A stretch of DNA of 64,000 bases from Ceratopteris richardii (Eukaryota > Streptophyta > Polypodiopsida > Polypodiales > Pteridaceae): contig CM035428.1 in assembly GCA_020310875.1 (NCBI GenBank), forward strand, positions 108,082,745-108,146,744, written 5' to 3'. Of the stretch, positions 1 through 10,712 are shown one piece after another. A program made the translations under genes and the position numbers. The first letter of the stretch is position 1; every line of letters starts with the position of its first letter. Below the pieces are notes generated by a model, which was given only the letters and a program-made list of their open reading frames with translations, was not told where the DNA came from and ran no database searches.

Positions 1-1510
1 TGATTGTACTCTTTGAGTAGTTCATTTGCATTGATCATTACATGATTGCATGTCCTCATACACTCGGTTAGGGTTCACATACTCTTTGGATTGATAATTA
101 AAAGCGTGTATCCCCACTATATGCACTTGTGAGGGGATTGAGGTATAGTCTCTTTCTCCGCAAGTCCCTAAGGTGATGCTTAGGTCAACAGTCGTGGTGA
201 GGTTTTTTTTACTCGGAGACACCCAAATGTTGGGTTTTCTTTGTTGATGCAAGTGGAAGACTTGTCCAACCTCCCCATAAGAGATATCTGCTAGTTGTTC
301 ATAGGTGCTCGATAAGCTTAGTTGGCTCCTTTCAGTTAAGTGATTATATGCAGTGGAATCAATGATTCACTATGCAGGTTTGCATATCAATATTCACTAT
401 TTTATGAGTTTTCTACATTTCTCATATGCTCATTTTGTAGAGGAGACTCTAGAAATTTTTTCCACAATTCAAATTTTTTAATTATAGAGTGGTTGAGTTT
501 ACTCCTTGAGACACTTATTGGTATGAGCATATACATCTTCTATCTCTTTGGTTGTTCATTGTTATTTGTTGATCCATTTTTGGGGGGATACTCCACCAAA
601 ATTCTTCCAAAATTTGACACGATCACCTTTTTTTAGCCTTGGTGGTATTTGGACTATACTAGCTCCATTATCATTCTAGTCAATTCTCCATCATCATGGC
701 ATCAAAGGTCTCAAGCATGTTGGTGCATGAAGCAAGTCTAAATGCTTGTTCTATGTATTAGGACTTCACATGAGATTTGAGGCACAAGCTTCTATATATG
801 CTTGTATACATTGAATTAATTCTAAGGTTAATGTTTGATGTTACCTTGGTCAAACGTAAATAAGACATTTGGAGAGAATCTCGTGTTCATATTGAGAGTC
901 AAATGTTGTGACCATTAATTCAAATTCAAAATAACTTCTAAAATTTTGGATCACTTTTAGATAGATCCAACCAACAATCATGTGTGAAACATATACTTAT
1001 ACACTCAGATGTTAGTTGCAGGTAATATAGTTGATCATCACACTCTTTTGAGTGGTCCATGTACTTGTATAAAAGCTTATGGAGTCCTCTAACCGCTTAG
1101 TGTATCATATATCAGTTAGTAATACATTACATTTTCCTAGCTACAATGTTCTCTCTCTCCTGCTATTGTACATGGCTTGAAGTTTGTCATATTTTCTGAG
1201 TCATTGCACTGCATATATGATCTCTTTGTCTAATATTTTCATTGGAGGATGAAGATAGGGCTCTTCTGAGTATGCCCACAAAGTTTTATAGTCATTGGAG
1301 TTGAAAATTTTGAGTTATGAACAAATCAATGTGATTGAGTCTATGCATCTTCAACTTCTTGAAAATTCAAGATCACCCCCTTGACTTCTTATGCATATTT
1401 CTCTCAGTATAGGTCTCCTAAATTCATGAAATAAATTTTTATAGCTCACTCAACACTTCATTTGAAAGTTTGAAAAAAGTCTCAGGTTGATTCCAACCAG
1501 GTTGTGAGCT
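1..1510. other. No gene seen; possible decayed LTR-like stretch
   Basis: I find no domain I recognise here; the short open frames carry no motif. A TATAAAAG box at 1068-1075 is followed by pyrimidine-rich sequence, and around 1295-1320 a stretch resembles, weakly, the part of the copia C LTR near 61500 (both contain CATTGGAGT followed closely by TTTTGAGTTATG). This suggests, but does not prove, the promoter part of an old LTR just upstream of the copia pol remnant that starts near 1514. Confidence 0.35.
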
Positions 1511-1513
1511 CTC

Positions 1514-2640
1514 AGTAAAACTGTGAGGCATGTGTTCATATACCCAATAATCTTAGACAAAACCTGGACTATAAGTCAAAGAAATGCATTTTTCTTGGAT
1601 GTGGTCAAGATGGTCAATTTGGATATCATTTATGGGATCTTGAAACATTGTATGTAATAAAAAATAGTGATGTTATTTTCAATGAGCCAAAGATGCACAA
1701 AAACTCATTAAGGAGGTTGAAGTGAGAAGAGTGGTGTTTGAGGATACTAGTCCTCTAGTTAGCATGCATAAGAATGCTATGCATAGGTATGTTTAGGAGA
1801 ATGTCCAATTAGATAATTATGCGAATGTTCCTATTCAACAACCATTGAGACATTCTACACATGTATCACATCCACATGTTAGATATGTTCCATGTTTAAA
1901 TTTTGTTATGCTGACACATGTTCCTAGGCCTTCTTGCTACAAAGAGGCTATGGAGACAAAGGATCATGTCAAGTGGGAGTGTGCCATGAAGAGTGAATTG
2001 GCTTCTATCCACAAGGATGGTACTTGGGATTTGGTACCCTTTCCAAAGGGAAGGAAAGATTTACCATGTGCATGGGTATATAAGTTGAAATTCACATAAG
2101 ATAATGCTTCTCCAAAGTATAAAGCATGACTAGTTACAAAGGGTTTCAATTGAGGACTTAGATCTGGTCGAAGTGACTACATATCCAAAGTACTTCATAT
2201 GTTCAATATGCAGGCTAGAAAGGCATTGAATACACCTTTACCTACATGTGTGAATTTGAGCAAGGATGATTGCCCTGAATCAGATGAGGAAAAGCAATTC
2301 ATGACCAAATTTCCTTATCAATTTGTTGTTGGTAGTATCATGTATACATGGTAGTTAGAGATTGCATTCATAGTGGGAGTTGTGAGCTGATATATGTCTA
2401 ATCCTAGCAAGAAGCATTGTGAAGTGGTCAAGATAATTTTGAGATATCTCAGTGGCACTAAGGATAAGTGTTTATGTTTGGGTAGAGGAGAGGCATTCAT
2501 TATTGGTTACACAGATTTTGATTATGCTGGTTGTATAGATAATCAAAAGTTTATATCAGGGTACATTTTTCACTTTTCTAGAAATGTTATCTCCTAGAGA
2601 TCTCATCTTAAAAAATGTATACTTATTTCTATAAGAAATA
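1514..2640 (+). pseudogene. Decayed Ty1/copia pol fragment (integrase C-terminus, RT ends, RNase H start)
   Basis: Read in shifting frames, this encodes the end of a copia integrase (KSKKCIFLGCG at about 1575, then HLWD), the N-terminal start of reverse transcriptase (WDLVPFPKGRK... WVYKLK, 2025-2095), then the region after the RT core (NTPLP at 2230) and the beginning of RNase H (RYLSGTKDKCL, YTDFDYAG, 2440-2530). The catalytic YVDD part of RT is missing between about 2150 and 2195, so the copy carries an internal deletion plus several stops. It is a dead fragment; no LTR could be tied to it. Confidence 0.8.
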
Positions 2641-2970
2641 ATAGCATGATGGAATAGACAAGTAGACTGAGTTGAGAAAAAAAGTGTAGAAAAAGAGAGG
2701 CATAGATGGAGAGATAGAGAACTCAAATTCTCAAATTGCTAAGAGTAATGTAGCTACAGAAGTTGGTGTTGTCCACCCATGCTCTCCCAATGTGGTGCTT
2801 AGATGGCGATCTAGAGAGACCTTGGATAAGGGGCTTAGTAGTGTGCAATGGTATGTAAAGCTACACATGGGCCATGCTTATATAGCTTTTACAATGGGAG
2901 TCGATATAGATAAATGCAATTCGAAGAGACAAAATAGTCAGCAAAATATATGACAATATCTCAATGACCA
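2641..2970. other. Spacer between two copia fragments
   Basis: No coding sequence recognised. Purine-rich at the left. A TATATAGC-like box lies near 2878. It may hold LTR remains of either neighbouring element, but I cannot assign it. Confidence 0.3.
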
Positions 2971-3900
2971 AAAGTCCTATTGTCTCAAAACTATGAGATG
3001 GGAGGGATTTGATCCACATTCTTTAGTTAGAGAAGAATGTATCTTCATGACCCCATGCTCAATCAACTCATGCACATAGTGATAGTGAATTTGTATGTGA
3101 TTGGCACATGCATGGAAAACAGGATTCTTGGCAATGGCCATGCAACTTTGCTTGTCACACTTCAACCTTGTAGCCTCCTATCCTTGTATTCCTATTTTCC
3201 ATAGGATCCTCCTCAATCATACCTCTTCACATGCTGGTCTATACTCAGCCTCAGTAAAAGATAATGCTATAGTCGATTGCTTCTTAGTGATTCAAGAGAA
3301 AATCCCAGATTCAAAGAAAAGTAATATCTAGAAATTGGTTTTCTTGTACCAATAGATCTTTCCCAATTCGAATCACAATATCCAACTAGAGATGATACTT
3401 CTTCATAGAGAATACCATAATCAATGGTTCCTTTCACATACCTGAGTATTCGCATGCTTGCTTTCCAATGAGTTTGGGAAGTCTTATTAGAGAACCTTCT
3501 TACTACTCCAACATCATAAGAGATATTTGGTCTGCTATTGCACAGGTAGATGAGACTTCCAACTAATTTTCTTGCATCTTCCAATATCCACTAAAGGTGA
3601 AGTAAATTCAGTAGATAATTTTGTGTTCACCTCCATAGATGTAGAAATCTCCTTGCAATCCTCCATGTTGAATGCCTTCAAAATCTATCTCGCATACTTT
3701 TGTTGAGATATGAAAATCCTTCCTGGTTCTTTCCCCACTTGAAGGCTTAAGCAATAATGCATTACGAACAATTCTATCATCTCAAATTTTGAAATCAAGG
3801 CATCTTTCATTTGTTGAAGAACAACATTATCATTTTCTATAATCACAAGATCATCTACATAGAGTACAAGCACAATTGTCTTTGTCACATGGGATATCAA
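2971..3900 (-). pseudogene. Decayed Ty1/copia RT-RNase H fragment
   Basis: On the minus strand the RT active site YVDD is intact at 3850-3861 (LVLYVDDLVI). It is followed by QQKYAR at about 3690, then by the segment VGSLIYLCNSRPNISYDVGV (about 3550-3490) that joins RT to RNase H, and by RNase H pieces (YCDSNWERS near 3380; NPVFHACANHIQIHYHYV near 3100). Frames are broken by several shifts and stops, and some of RNase H is missing. A purine-rich GGAGGGATTTG at the left end (about 2990-3015 region) may be the old polypurine tract. Non-functional remnant. Confidence 0.8.
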
Positions 3901-3904
3901 TCAT

Positions 3905-4275
3905 TAGTTATGAGAAATGGGGTGAACCATCCCTATATTTATTATGAGGTGGGCACACACATGAGTGCCAAGTGGCACTCATGTGTGAAGCCATGTATAG
4001 CTATCTTTGATGGACATTTGGAGAGAGGGAGATAAGAAAGAAATAGCACACGACTAGCCAGATATCTTTCTCTGAGATGCTCCGTGTGTACTCTGAATAT
4101 TGGGCCGGCAAAAATCCCATCCTCTACCTCGATGTGTGTGTAGGACAGAGTCCAAAATTGGGGGGAATCATAGGGAGCAGAGCGTTCTGACAACATTGGT
4201 ATCGAAGCCAGGCAACTGCAATAGACGGGCCGAGCATTGTCAGCCACAAACGGAGTGAGGACAACTACACGATGT
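3905..4275 (+). mobile_element. Putative LTR end with primer-binding site (unassigned retrotransposon)
   Basis: At 4197-4209 the sequence TGGTATCGAAGCC resembles the plant initiator-tRNA-Met primer-binding site (TGGTATCAGAGCC type) and directly follows ...TGACAACA, a plausible LTR 3' terminus ending in CA at 4195. Upstream, CTATATTTAT near 3942 could be a TATA box. A 14-bp perfect inverted repeat lies at 3956-3987. The LTR start is unclear and no partner LTR was found; a short leader may follow. The 10-mer GAGCGTTCTG occurs both at about 4183 and about 4440, possibly marking the ends of an inserted piece. Interpretation is tentative. Confidence 0.4.
3956..3987. repeat. 14-bp perfect inverted repeat with 4-nt loop
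   Basis: Arms 3956-3969 and 3974-3987 are exact reverse complements (CACACATGAGTGCC) around AAGT. It sits inside the putative LTR, upstream of the primer-binding site. It could be a palindromic regulatory element or a hairpin. Confidence 0.8.
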
Positions 4276-4435
4276 CAACAAAGAACTGCCACCGGTGCGA
4301 AGGCATCAGAAAGTGCAGAGAGTAGCCATGGGCTCTCTCTTCCCTCTTGCCCCCTAGAATGAGATGTGATTCCTCTGTTGCTTATATACCACATTAACCA
4401 CACAACACACGTCAATGTGGGATAGAAGTCTTCCA

Positions 4436-5359
4436 TGGCGAGCGTTCTGTGAATTTGAGAAACATGAGGAGATAAAAGGAGAAGGAACAGATGTCTCCTT
4501 AGTACATGAAAGCAATGGCTGAATAGCATCTTCCACAAAAACAACATCATGGCTAACCAGAATGCGTTTAGTTTGTGGATGGTACAAATGATAGCCTTTA
4601 CTTTCAGAACTGTACCCAACAAAAATACATTTTACTACTTTATCATCCAATTTTCTATGATGTTGTTCGGGCACTAATGCATATGCCAAAAAACCAAAAA
4701 CATGCAGATGAGCAACATATGGCTTGCGGTCATGCCAAGCCTCATATGGAGTGATAGATTGCAGCCCTTTAGTGGGACACCTGTTAAGTACATATGTTGC
4801 ACACATGACAACCTCAAGCCAGAAACTATGTGGTAAAGCCTGACTCTTGACCATACACCTCGCCATCTCCATGAGTGACCTGTTCTTTCGTTCAACAACT
4901 TCATTCTGTTGAGGTGTATATGACACTATACACTAGTGTTTTATCCCACGTTCAGCTAGAAATGCATTAAAATCAGAAGACACATATTCCCCCCCTCGAT
5001 CAGAATGGAGAGTGCCCATTTTACATGCTGACAGATTTTCAGCCAAAACCAAAAACTGTTTAAAGACATGAACACTTCGGACTTTGTCTTCAATGGATAT
5101 ACCCATGCATGCCTGGAAAAATCATCGATGAAAGTCACGAAGTAAAGATAATTTCCAAAAGAAGGTGTCTGCATAGGACCACAGACATCACTATGTACAA
5201 GCTGCAATTTTTGAGTAGCCCGAACTGAACCATCTTTTGGAAAGGATGAACGCTGCATTTTGCCCAAAATACAGCTTTCATAAACATGTTTTCCAGGTGC
5301 CTCAAGTTTGGGCAAAGAGGACACCATTTCAGATTTCTGTAGGCGTAGAAAACTAGCAA
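4436..5359 (-). pseudogene. Copia A integrase (frameshifted)
   Basis: Two overlapping frames carry the integrase. The upstream part has ESCILGKMQ (zinc-binding end), LVHSDVCGP and VTFIDDFSRHAWVY (first and second catalytic Asp). The downstream part resumes with YTPQQNEVVERKNRSLMEMA, TPYEAWHDRKP and KCIFVGYSSESKGYHLY. A frameshift near 5070 and a stop near 4930 separate them. The DDE glutamate region (GGEY) is still readable near 4985. Integrase would insert the cDNA; this copy cannot. It ends near 4436 at foreign sequence. Confidence 0.85.
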
Positions 5360-5399
5360 AATTCAGATGACCAAAGCATGCATGCCAAAGCTTTGCATC

Positions 5400-5831
5400 T
5401 CACATAGCCTGAGAATCATGTACTGCACATGCCGAATCATTTACAGATCTTTCATAGTCTATGAGCTTATACAACCCACAACATAAAATTCCAGAAGCAA
5501 TAATCACATCGCCATTTGATAGATCATGAACTGTACACCTGTCATCAACAAATTTCACAACCAAGCCAATCTTGGCTAATGCAGAAATTGATAACAAATT
5601 TTTCTTGATCCCTGATACAAACAAAGCATCTGACAAAGTGAAAGAACTACCATCAGCAGTAGTCAAAATGATCTTTCCTACTCCCATAACAGGACAAGAG
5701 GAGTTGTTGGCGCATGTAACAATATTTCTTATAGGGTCCGGCTCGACTGAAGAGAAAAAACTACGCTGTGAGGTAATATGTTTGGTTGCCCCACTGTCAA
5801 AGTACAAAACATCTGAGTCTATTGCGGACAT
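5400..5831 (-). pseudogene. Copia A protease / GAG-pre-integrase segment
   Basis: This open stretch of 143 codons contains the aspartic protease active site DSG (LYFDSGATKHITS, about 5800) and continues to KNLLSISALAKIGL and DVIIASG, the join between protease and the pre-integrase domain. The DSG motif is intact here, unlike the related copy at 47.06 kb (DNG). It is part of a broken polyprotein and not expressible as a unit. Frame shifts separate it from gag upstream and integrase downstream. Confidence 0.8.
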
Positions 5832-5849
5832 GCACTGCTCATGAGAAGA

Positions 5850-6880
5850 TGGGTCAAAACTGCAAACAGTAGTAGACGCCCATTCTTCTTCCTACAGAAG
5901 ATTAGTAGACTCTATTTTTGGAGTAGAGGCCTCTGCAACAACCATTCCTGCCTCTTTTTTCTTTGCCTCTTTTGCATCCAGTTTAGGACAGTTCTTTATG
6001 ATATGATCATTTCCTTTACAATACTTGAAAAACAATTTCTGCTTTTCTGATATCTTTTCATCTTTGTCTTCCCTCTTCGATTATGCAGAATTAGCAGATT
6101 TCTGCTTACTAGTTGAAGAGCTCCATTTTCCTTTGCCCTTCTAACTATCCAGGAAAGCTTGATCTGCAACATGTAAATGGACATGTTCTGCCTAGACTGA
6201 TCTTCCTGCAACAGAACAGAGACTAAGTCCTCAAATGACAAGGCATTTGGATTGCCTTTCATCATAAACCGAAGAGTAGACGCAAAACTCTGATATGAAT
6301 CAGGAAGACCATTCAGAATGGTCTACACAAGTGAGCTATCTGGTATAACCTCATCAGTTGAAATAAACTGTTCCCTCAAGTCTTTGATCTTTGTTAGGAA
6401 ACTGTCCATAGAATCACCTTCATTCATGTGCTCACTCTCCAACTATTTTTGGAGGTAAGCAACACGAGCCTCATTCCTAGCTTGGTACAATGTGGTAAGC
6501 GTATCCCAAGCATCCTCAGCTATTCTGCAAGAGTGAATGTGAGGAATAATGGCATGTTTGACAAACAAAGCTATCAATGCATGTGCCTGAGCATCTATGC
6601 CATCCCAACGAATCTACTCTGCAGTAGGTGCAGTAGAAACCACAGCACGAACAGGAATATGCAGAATATCATCATCTTCGATACCTTCTGCATCAGCTTC
6701 AGTACCTGTAGTTGTAACAGTTGCAGGTGTGATAGGACGTTTTTCGACACCCTGCACAATGTTCCACAGTACTTTTGCAACCAATACATGTCGCATCATA
6801 TAAGCCCACAATGGGTAGTTGGTACCATCCAACTTATCCTCAACAGCCAACATACGAAATACATCACTACTTTCAGCCAT
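5850..6880 (-). pseudogene. Copia A gag (broken)
   Basis: ATG at 6880 starts MAESSDVFRMLAVEDKLDG, followed by NYPLWAYMM, the typical copia gag opening. Further on, AEDAWDTLTTLYQ and MDSFLTKIKDLREQF mark the UBN2-type gag domain (about 6520-6370). A TAG at 6614-6616 and other stops interrupt the frame. A zinc knuckle is readable near 6021-5987 (KYCKGNDHIIKNC), but its first cysteine reads as phenylalanine and it lies in a shifted frame. Gag would coat the RNA and form the virus-like particle. The start is chosen because the same ATG context recurs in the A copies at 9329 and 30506. Confidence 0.8.
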
Positions 6881-7154
6881 GGCCGATGACTAAAATACCT
6901 TGATGCAGAAAATTGAATGTATCTCAAAAAGTTGAATAGAATTGCCCAGATGAATTCTGTTAGACCTGTAGCAGACTTCAAGATGCTTATACTGGTGACC
7001 GAAACTGGTATATACCTTTGGCATGAAAAGATGAAATAGCTTGCACAAGCATTGCGATAGTGCGTTCGGAGGCCGAAATGAGCTCACCGAAGATTGCAAC
7101 CGGAGAGGTGTCGACGATGCCCTAGATGAAGCGATGACCTGCTTTGATACCAAT

Positions 7155-7370
7155 TGTTGGAGTTAGACATGTGCGGAAGCACACAAACAACACAAGGAAG
7201 AAGAAGAAGCTTGGAGCACAACACACAATACTGAATGTATTACTAGAGAATGTACAAAGATAAGTAGCCCATTAGGGTAATAGGCATATATACAAGCCGG
7301 GGAAAAAAACCTCCTAAAGAGGGAAAAAAGTGCCCCGGTGGTCCTAGAGTGTTCACACAATCACTACCTA
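7155..7370 (-). repeat. Copia A 5' LTR (outer end truncated)
   Basis: It begins (plus orientation) TGTTGGAGTTAGAC and contains the family-specific GAAGAAGAAGAAGC and GCATATATACAAGCC segments seen in all A LTRs. The final TATATCAACA of complete copies is absent; R2 sequence follows at 7371. The primer-binding site lies just inside, at 7141-7152 (GCTTTGATACCA, reverse complement TGGTATCAAAGC). Confidence 0.85.
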
Positions 7371-7575
7371 AGCCATCGACTATAAGGTTGCCCACATTTG
7401 TAAAAATTAGGAAATTTATGTTTGGGGTCTCTATGTACTCTTTAGTTTTTGTGTATTCTGTACATCTGTGCAAAGTACTGCATGTGTCACCCACATCTTG
7501 GTTTCCCACTATGAGAGCATCATTGTGAAGCTCTCTCAAAGGGGAATCCACTATGGTGCATCATCATTGCACCAC
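7371..7575. repeat. Dispersed repeat R2, copy 1
   Basis: Same strand and clearly similar to 59262-59475: both contain CATTTGTAAAA..TAGGAAATTT, a CTCTATGTACT-like segment and GGAATCCAC(T/C)ATGGT(G/A)CATCAT. No coding potential. Probably the end of an LTR or another transposon; its full extent is unknown. Confidence 0.6.
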
Positions 7576-7689
7576 TTAAATAGGTGTTCAAACAAAATAT
7601 GAAATCAGACACCATTTGGTTATTCTCATGTAGGGTCAAAGTCTCAAAGGTAGACTTAATCACGGTGCATGTGCTCCTTGAACAAGAAA

Positions 7690-7760
7690 AGGTGCTTGGC
7701 CTTGTGGTTAAGTCATATGGATGGGAAGAAGGAGGTCGTGGGTTCAAGTTCTAAGAGATT
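7690..7760 (+). repeat. tRNA-like (SINE-type) A/B box segment
   Basis: TTGTGGTTAAGTC resembles a tRNA A box, and GTGGGTTCAAGTTCT about 35 bases later resembles a B box, the arrangement seen in tRNA-derived SINE heads. It does not fold as a full tRNA by eye and no tail or target duplication was found. Confidence 0.35.
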
Positions 7761-7779
7761 CATGTGTGAGTGTTTTGCC

Positions 7780-7985
7780 CCAAGAGCTCTAAAGACTTCT
7801 AGAAGAATCCACTTGAGAAGTCTAGTTAATTAGGAAATGGAGCACATGTAGTTACATGTCAAACACTTGGATGGTTAGTGTCCACATTCCAAAGAGGGTG
7901 CTATAAAGAGCTATAAAGAGAGGCAAAAGGTTGGTAGGAGAGTCACCTCTTTAGCACGTGGTGCTCCTAATGGTCTACTTCTTTA
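7780..7985 (+). repeat. Dispersed repeat R3, copy 1
   Basis: Similar in inverted orientation to about 46620-46800: both contain CTTCTAGAAG, ACACTTGGATGG and GGAGAGTCA. A TATAAAGAG motif is duplicated here (GCTATAAAGAGCTATAAAGAG, 7901-7921). Possibly an LTR fragment with a promoter. Confidence 0.5.
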
Positions 7986-8999
7986 CATTGGCATAAGAGC
8001 CTAGTACTCTTATGGAGACCTTCACCAATTCATCACCTCTTTCATGAGTTTCACCACAAATCTCTTCTTCTCATATTACAACCTCGTAAGAAGAATGTTC
8101 ATGTGTAATTATTTTTTCCTCCCATAGCATTCTATGAAGCAAAAGATTGAAAGCCTTCTTGATAATTTGGTCGGGACAATGAGGTTTTGAAATCCAGACC
8201 TCATGGGACAGAGGATGCGAGCTATCCATGAGGGTGCAAGACTCTTGTGATATAGGCATTGCCATAATATATTCTTATGTTGTTCTTGCCCAAGTCATGC
8301 CCTCTTTTCTCAGAACATGCAGCAAAAGGCAAGCTCATCATCAGCCACTCACACAGATGCTGCAAACGGGTGTTGAGCCCATCACCTCGCAAATGTGTGC
8401 ATGGTTTTGAGATGGGCAAAAAAAGGACTTTTGGAAGATTTTGATTGTGCCCCATCCTGATAGCTTTTATAAACAATATTTGCTTTTCACGACCTCGAGA
8501 AAAGGAAATCTTTTGGTTTGCAGGTCGTGGGATTCAAACCCACCCAACATGGACCAAAAAAACATGAGGTAGACAAGCTATTTAGCAAACCATTCATAAC
8601 ACTGGACCAAACCCAAACCTCCCACTTCCAAGCAAGATGCTCTATCCAAGAGAGTTGTACAAGTGAGCTATGTTTTATATTGAGAGGTTAAAATTTGGAT
8701 CTTTTTCTCTGCATTTTTTTATATCGAGAGCTATTTTGACCTCTTGAATTATACTTCTCGAGGAATTCATCTTGAATATGAAGATTTTTTAAGATCCTTC
8801 AACCCCCACGAGGAGATTCAAGAGCAGCAAGGAGGGCTTCTTTTTTTCAAAGGGTGAAATACAAACCTTCTGTCCACAACAATTGCTTGGGGAAGACACA
8901 AATTGGGAGCATCACAAGCAAGGACATGAGCAAGAAGGAGTAGGGTGGCTCTTCTCAAGGACAAAAGTAAGGACATGGCTATTTATGGAGTTTAGTATT
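7986..8999. other. No gene seen; tRNA-like boxes on the minus strand near 8515-8690
   Basis: No protein domain recognised in six frames. Near 8519-8545 the minus strand reads GGTTTGAATCCCACGACC, a B-box-like motif, and a second tRNA-like head (ATAGAGCATC..) lies near 8630-8650, also on the minus strand. These are likely SINE relics. The remainder is featureless. Confidence 0.35.
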
Positions 9000-9328
9000 T
9001 TTCAAGTTGATGTTTGATTCCAATGCTTGTTTAAATCTCAGAATTGCATGAAATTTGGTACGTATGTTCAGGGTGTTTCGAAGATCAAAACTGCTTCGCT
9101 TTGTGGTGCCGAAATCACGATCTGATCTCGTTTCGACCTCCAAATGCACTATCATAGCACTTGTGAAGGCTATTTTGCCTTTTTGTGCCAAAGGTATATA
9201 CCAGTTTTGGTTCGCCATTATAAGTGTCTCAAGTCTACTACAGGTCTAGCAGAATTCATCTGGGCAATTCAATTCAACTTTTTGAGATACAGTCAATTTT
9301 TTGCATCAAGGTATTTTAGTCACCGGTC

Positions 9329-9458
9329 ATGGCTGAAAGCAGTGATGTACTCTGTATGGTGGTTGTTGAGGATAAGTTGAATGGTACCAACTACCCGTTA
9401 TGGGCTTATATGATGCGACATGTATTGGTTGCAAAAGGACTGTGGAACATTTTGTAGG
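9329..9458 (+). pseudogene. Copia A gag N-terminal remnant
   Basis: ATG at 9329 gives MAESSDVLCMVVVEDKLNG then NYPLWAYMMRHVLVAKGLWN, parallel to the A gag at 6880. It reaches a TAG at about 9457, right where the sequence fuses to RT. Confidence 0.8.
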
Positions 9459-9468
9459 GTTAGGAAGA

Positions 9469-10639
9469 AGTGTATGTTTTTCAGCCCCGTGGCTTTGTGC
9501 AGAAAGGGCATGAAAACCAGGTGTGCAAGTTAAAGAAGGCATTATATGGTTTAAAGCAAGCACCATGTGCTGGATATGAAAAGATACATGCCTATTTGAT
9601 TGCACATGGTTTTGAGAATAGTCCACCTGAAAGCACCTTATATGTTAAGCATGCTAATGATGTGCTTCTGATCATTGCAGTGTACGTTGGTGACATGCTG
9701 CTCATTGGTCCTCATGACACGCATATTGCTGATTTTAAGGCTAATTTGCATGCCTCATTTGGGATGTTTGATTTGGGGCATTTGCATCACTATTTGGGCA
9801 TTCAGTTTATGCAAGTTGATGGTGGAATGGCTTTGTGTCAAACAAAATATATTGACACATTATTGCAATGTTTTGGCCTTGAAGACTATAAGCCTATTGC
9901 CACTCCTATGGAGACAGGTTTACGATTGAGTCTTCATGATGCTAGAGATGCATTTGATGCTGTTCTCTATCAGTAGGCTATTGGATGCTTGATTTACTTA
10001 TGCAGTACTCAGCCAGATATTCAGTTTGCTGTCTCATAGATGAACAGGTTTATGCATTGACTAGGTGTCAAGAAGTGGTAGGCGGTTAAGCGCATGTTTT
10101 GCTACTTGAGTGGTACACGACTACTTCGATTGTTTTATCCCAAGGGGGGGTCACTACCACGAGATTTGCATGCTTTTTTTGATAGTGATTGGGCTGGTTG
10201 TTATGACACTCGTGTGTCCAGCAGTGGTTTTTGCTTCATGCTTGGTAGCTCATGTATATCTTGGTTGAGAAAAAAGCAACCTATTGTGGCCACTTCCAGC
10301 TATGAGGATGAGCATAGGGTAGCTCTCACAGAGACTGTTGAGTGTGTGTGGGTCACACGCCTTATGGCTGATTTGGGTGTTGGTCAATCTTCTGCCACCA
10401 CCATCTTCATTGACAGTCAGAGTGCATTGGCAGTTGCAAGGAACCTTGTGTTCCATGCTTGCACTAAGCACATTGAGGTGCATTATCATTATGTTAGGGA
10501 GAAGTTCTCTGTTGGGGAGATCAGCTTGGCATATGTGTCCACACAGGAGAACATTGTAGACCTTTTTACGAAGGCTCTACTTAGGGAGAATTTTGAAGCT
10601 TTCCACAAAGCTTTGGGCTTACTTCCTTTTGTGGATTGA
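9469..10639 (+). pseudogene. Copia A reverse transcriptase (C-terminal half) and RNase H
   Basis: It opens at the [11 protein letters not shown] segment of RT, then [10 protein letters not shown]. The catalytic motif at 9683-9694 reads YVGD instead of YVDD. GLEDYKPIATPMETGLRL leads into the RT-RNase H connection, where four stops (9976-10080) interrupt the frame. RNase H then reads openly to 10639 (DSDWAGCYDTRVS, ATSSYEDEH, IFIDSQSALAVARN, HYHYVREKF, DLFTKALLREN). The changed RT site and the stops rule out activity. Confidence 0.85.
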
Positions 10640-10712
10640 TTCCACATAGCTTGGCACTTCCTTATACATGAGTGCCAACTCCTTGTTCATTGCATCACTC
10701 CCAAGGGGGATT

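Larger units (their letters stand above)
4436..7370 (-). mobile_element. Ty1/copia family A, 5' part (LTR, leader, gag, protease, integrase), minus strand
   Basis: Order on the minus strand: 5' LTR (7370-7155), primer-binding site, leader, gag, zinc knuckle, protease, GAG-pre-integrase and integrase. The element stops near 4436, where integrase C-terminal sequence gives way to unrelated DNA, so RT, RNase H and the 3' LTR are missing. Nucleotide similarity to the copies at 9.0-10.9, 17.6-18.4, 25.6-31.05, 32.0-32.4 and 46.8-55.8 kb defines the family. The outer end of the LTR is also lost: after CACTACCTA the sequence becomes dispersed repeat R2. Confidence 0.85.

Noticed and set aside
22..636. 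Two short open frames (minus 22-252, plus 340-636) as possible genes
   Set aside because: No motif, no context and low-complexity composition; no more than expected in AT-rich DNA.
7690..7760. True tRNA gene
   Set aside because: Box-like motifs exist but acceptor and anticodon stems do not pair; a SINE-type relic is more likely. The same holds for about 8519-8690 and 55790-55858.
9470..10639. Working RT-RNase H gene
   Set aside because: Several in-frame stops near 9976-10080 and YVGD in place of YVDD.
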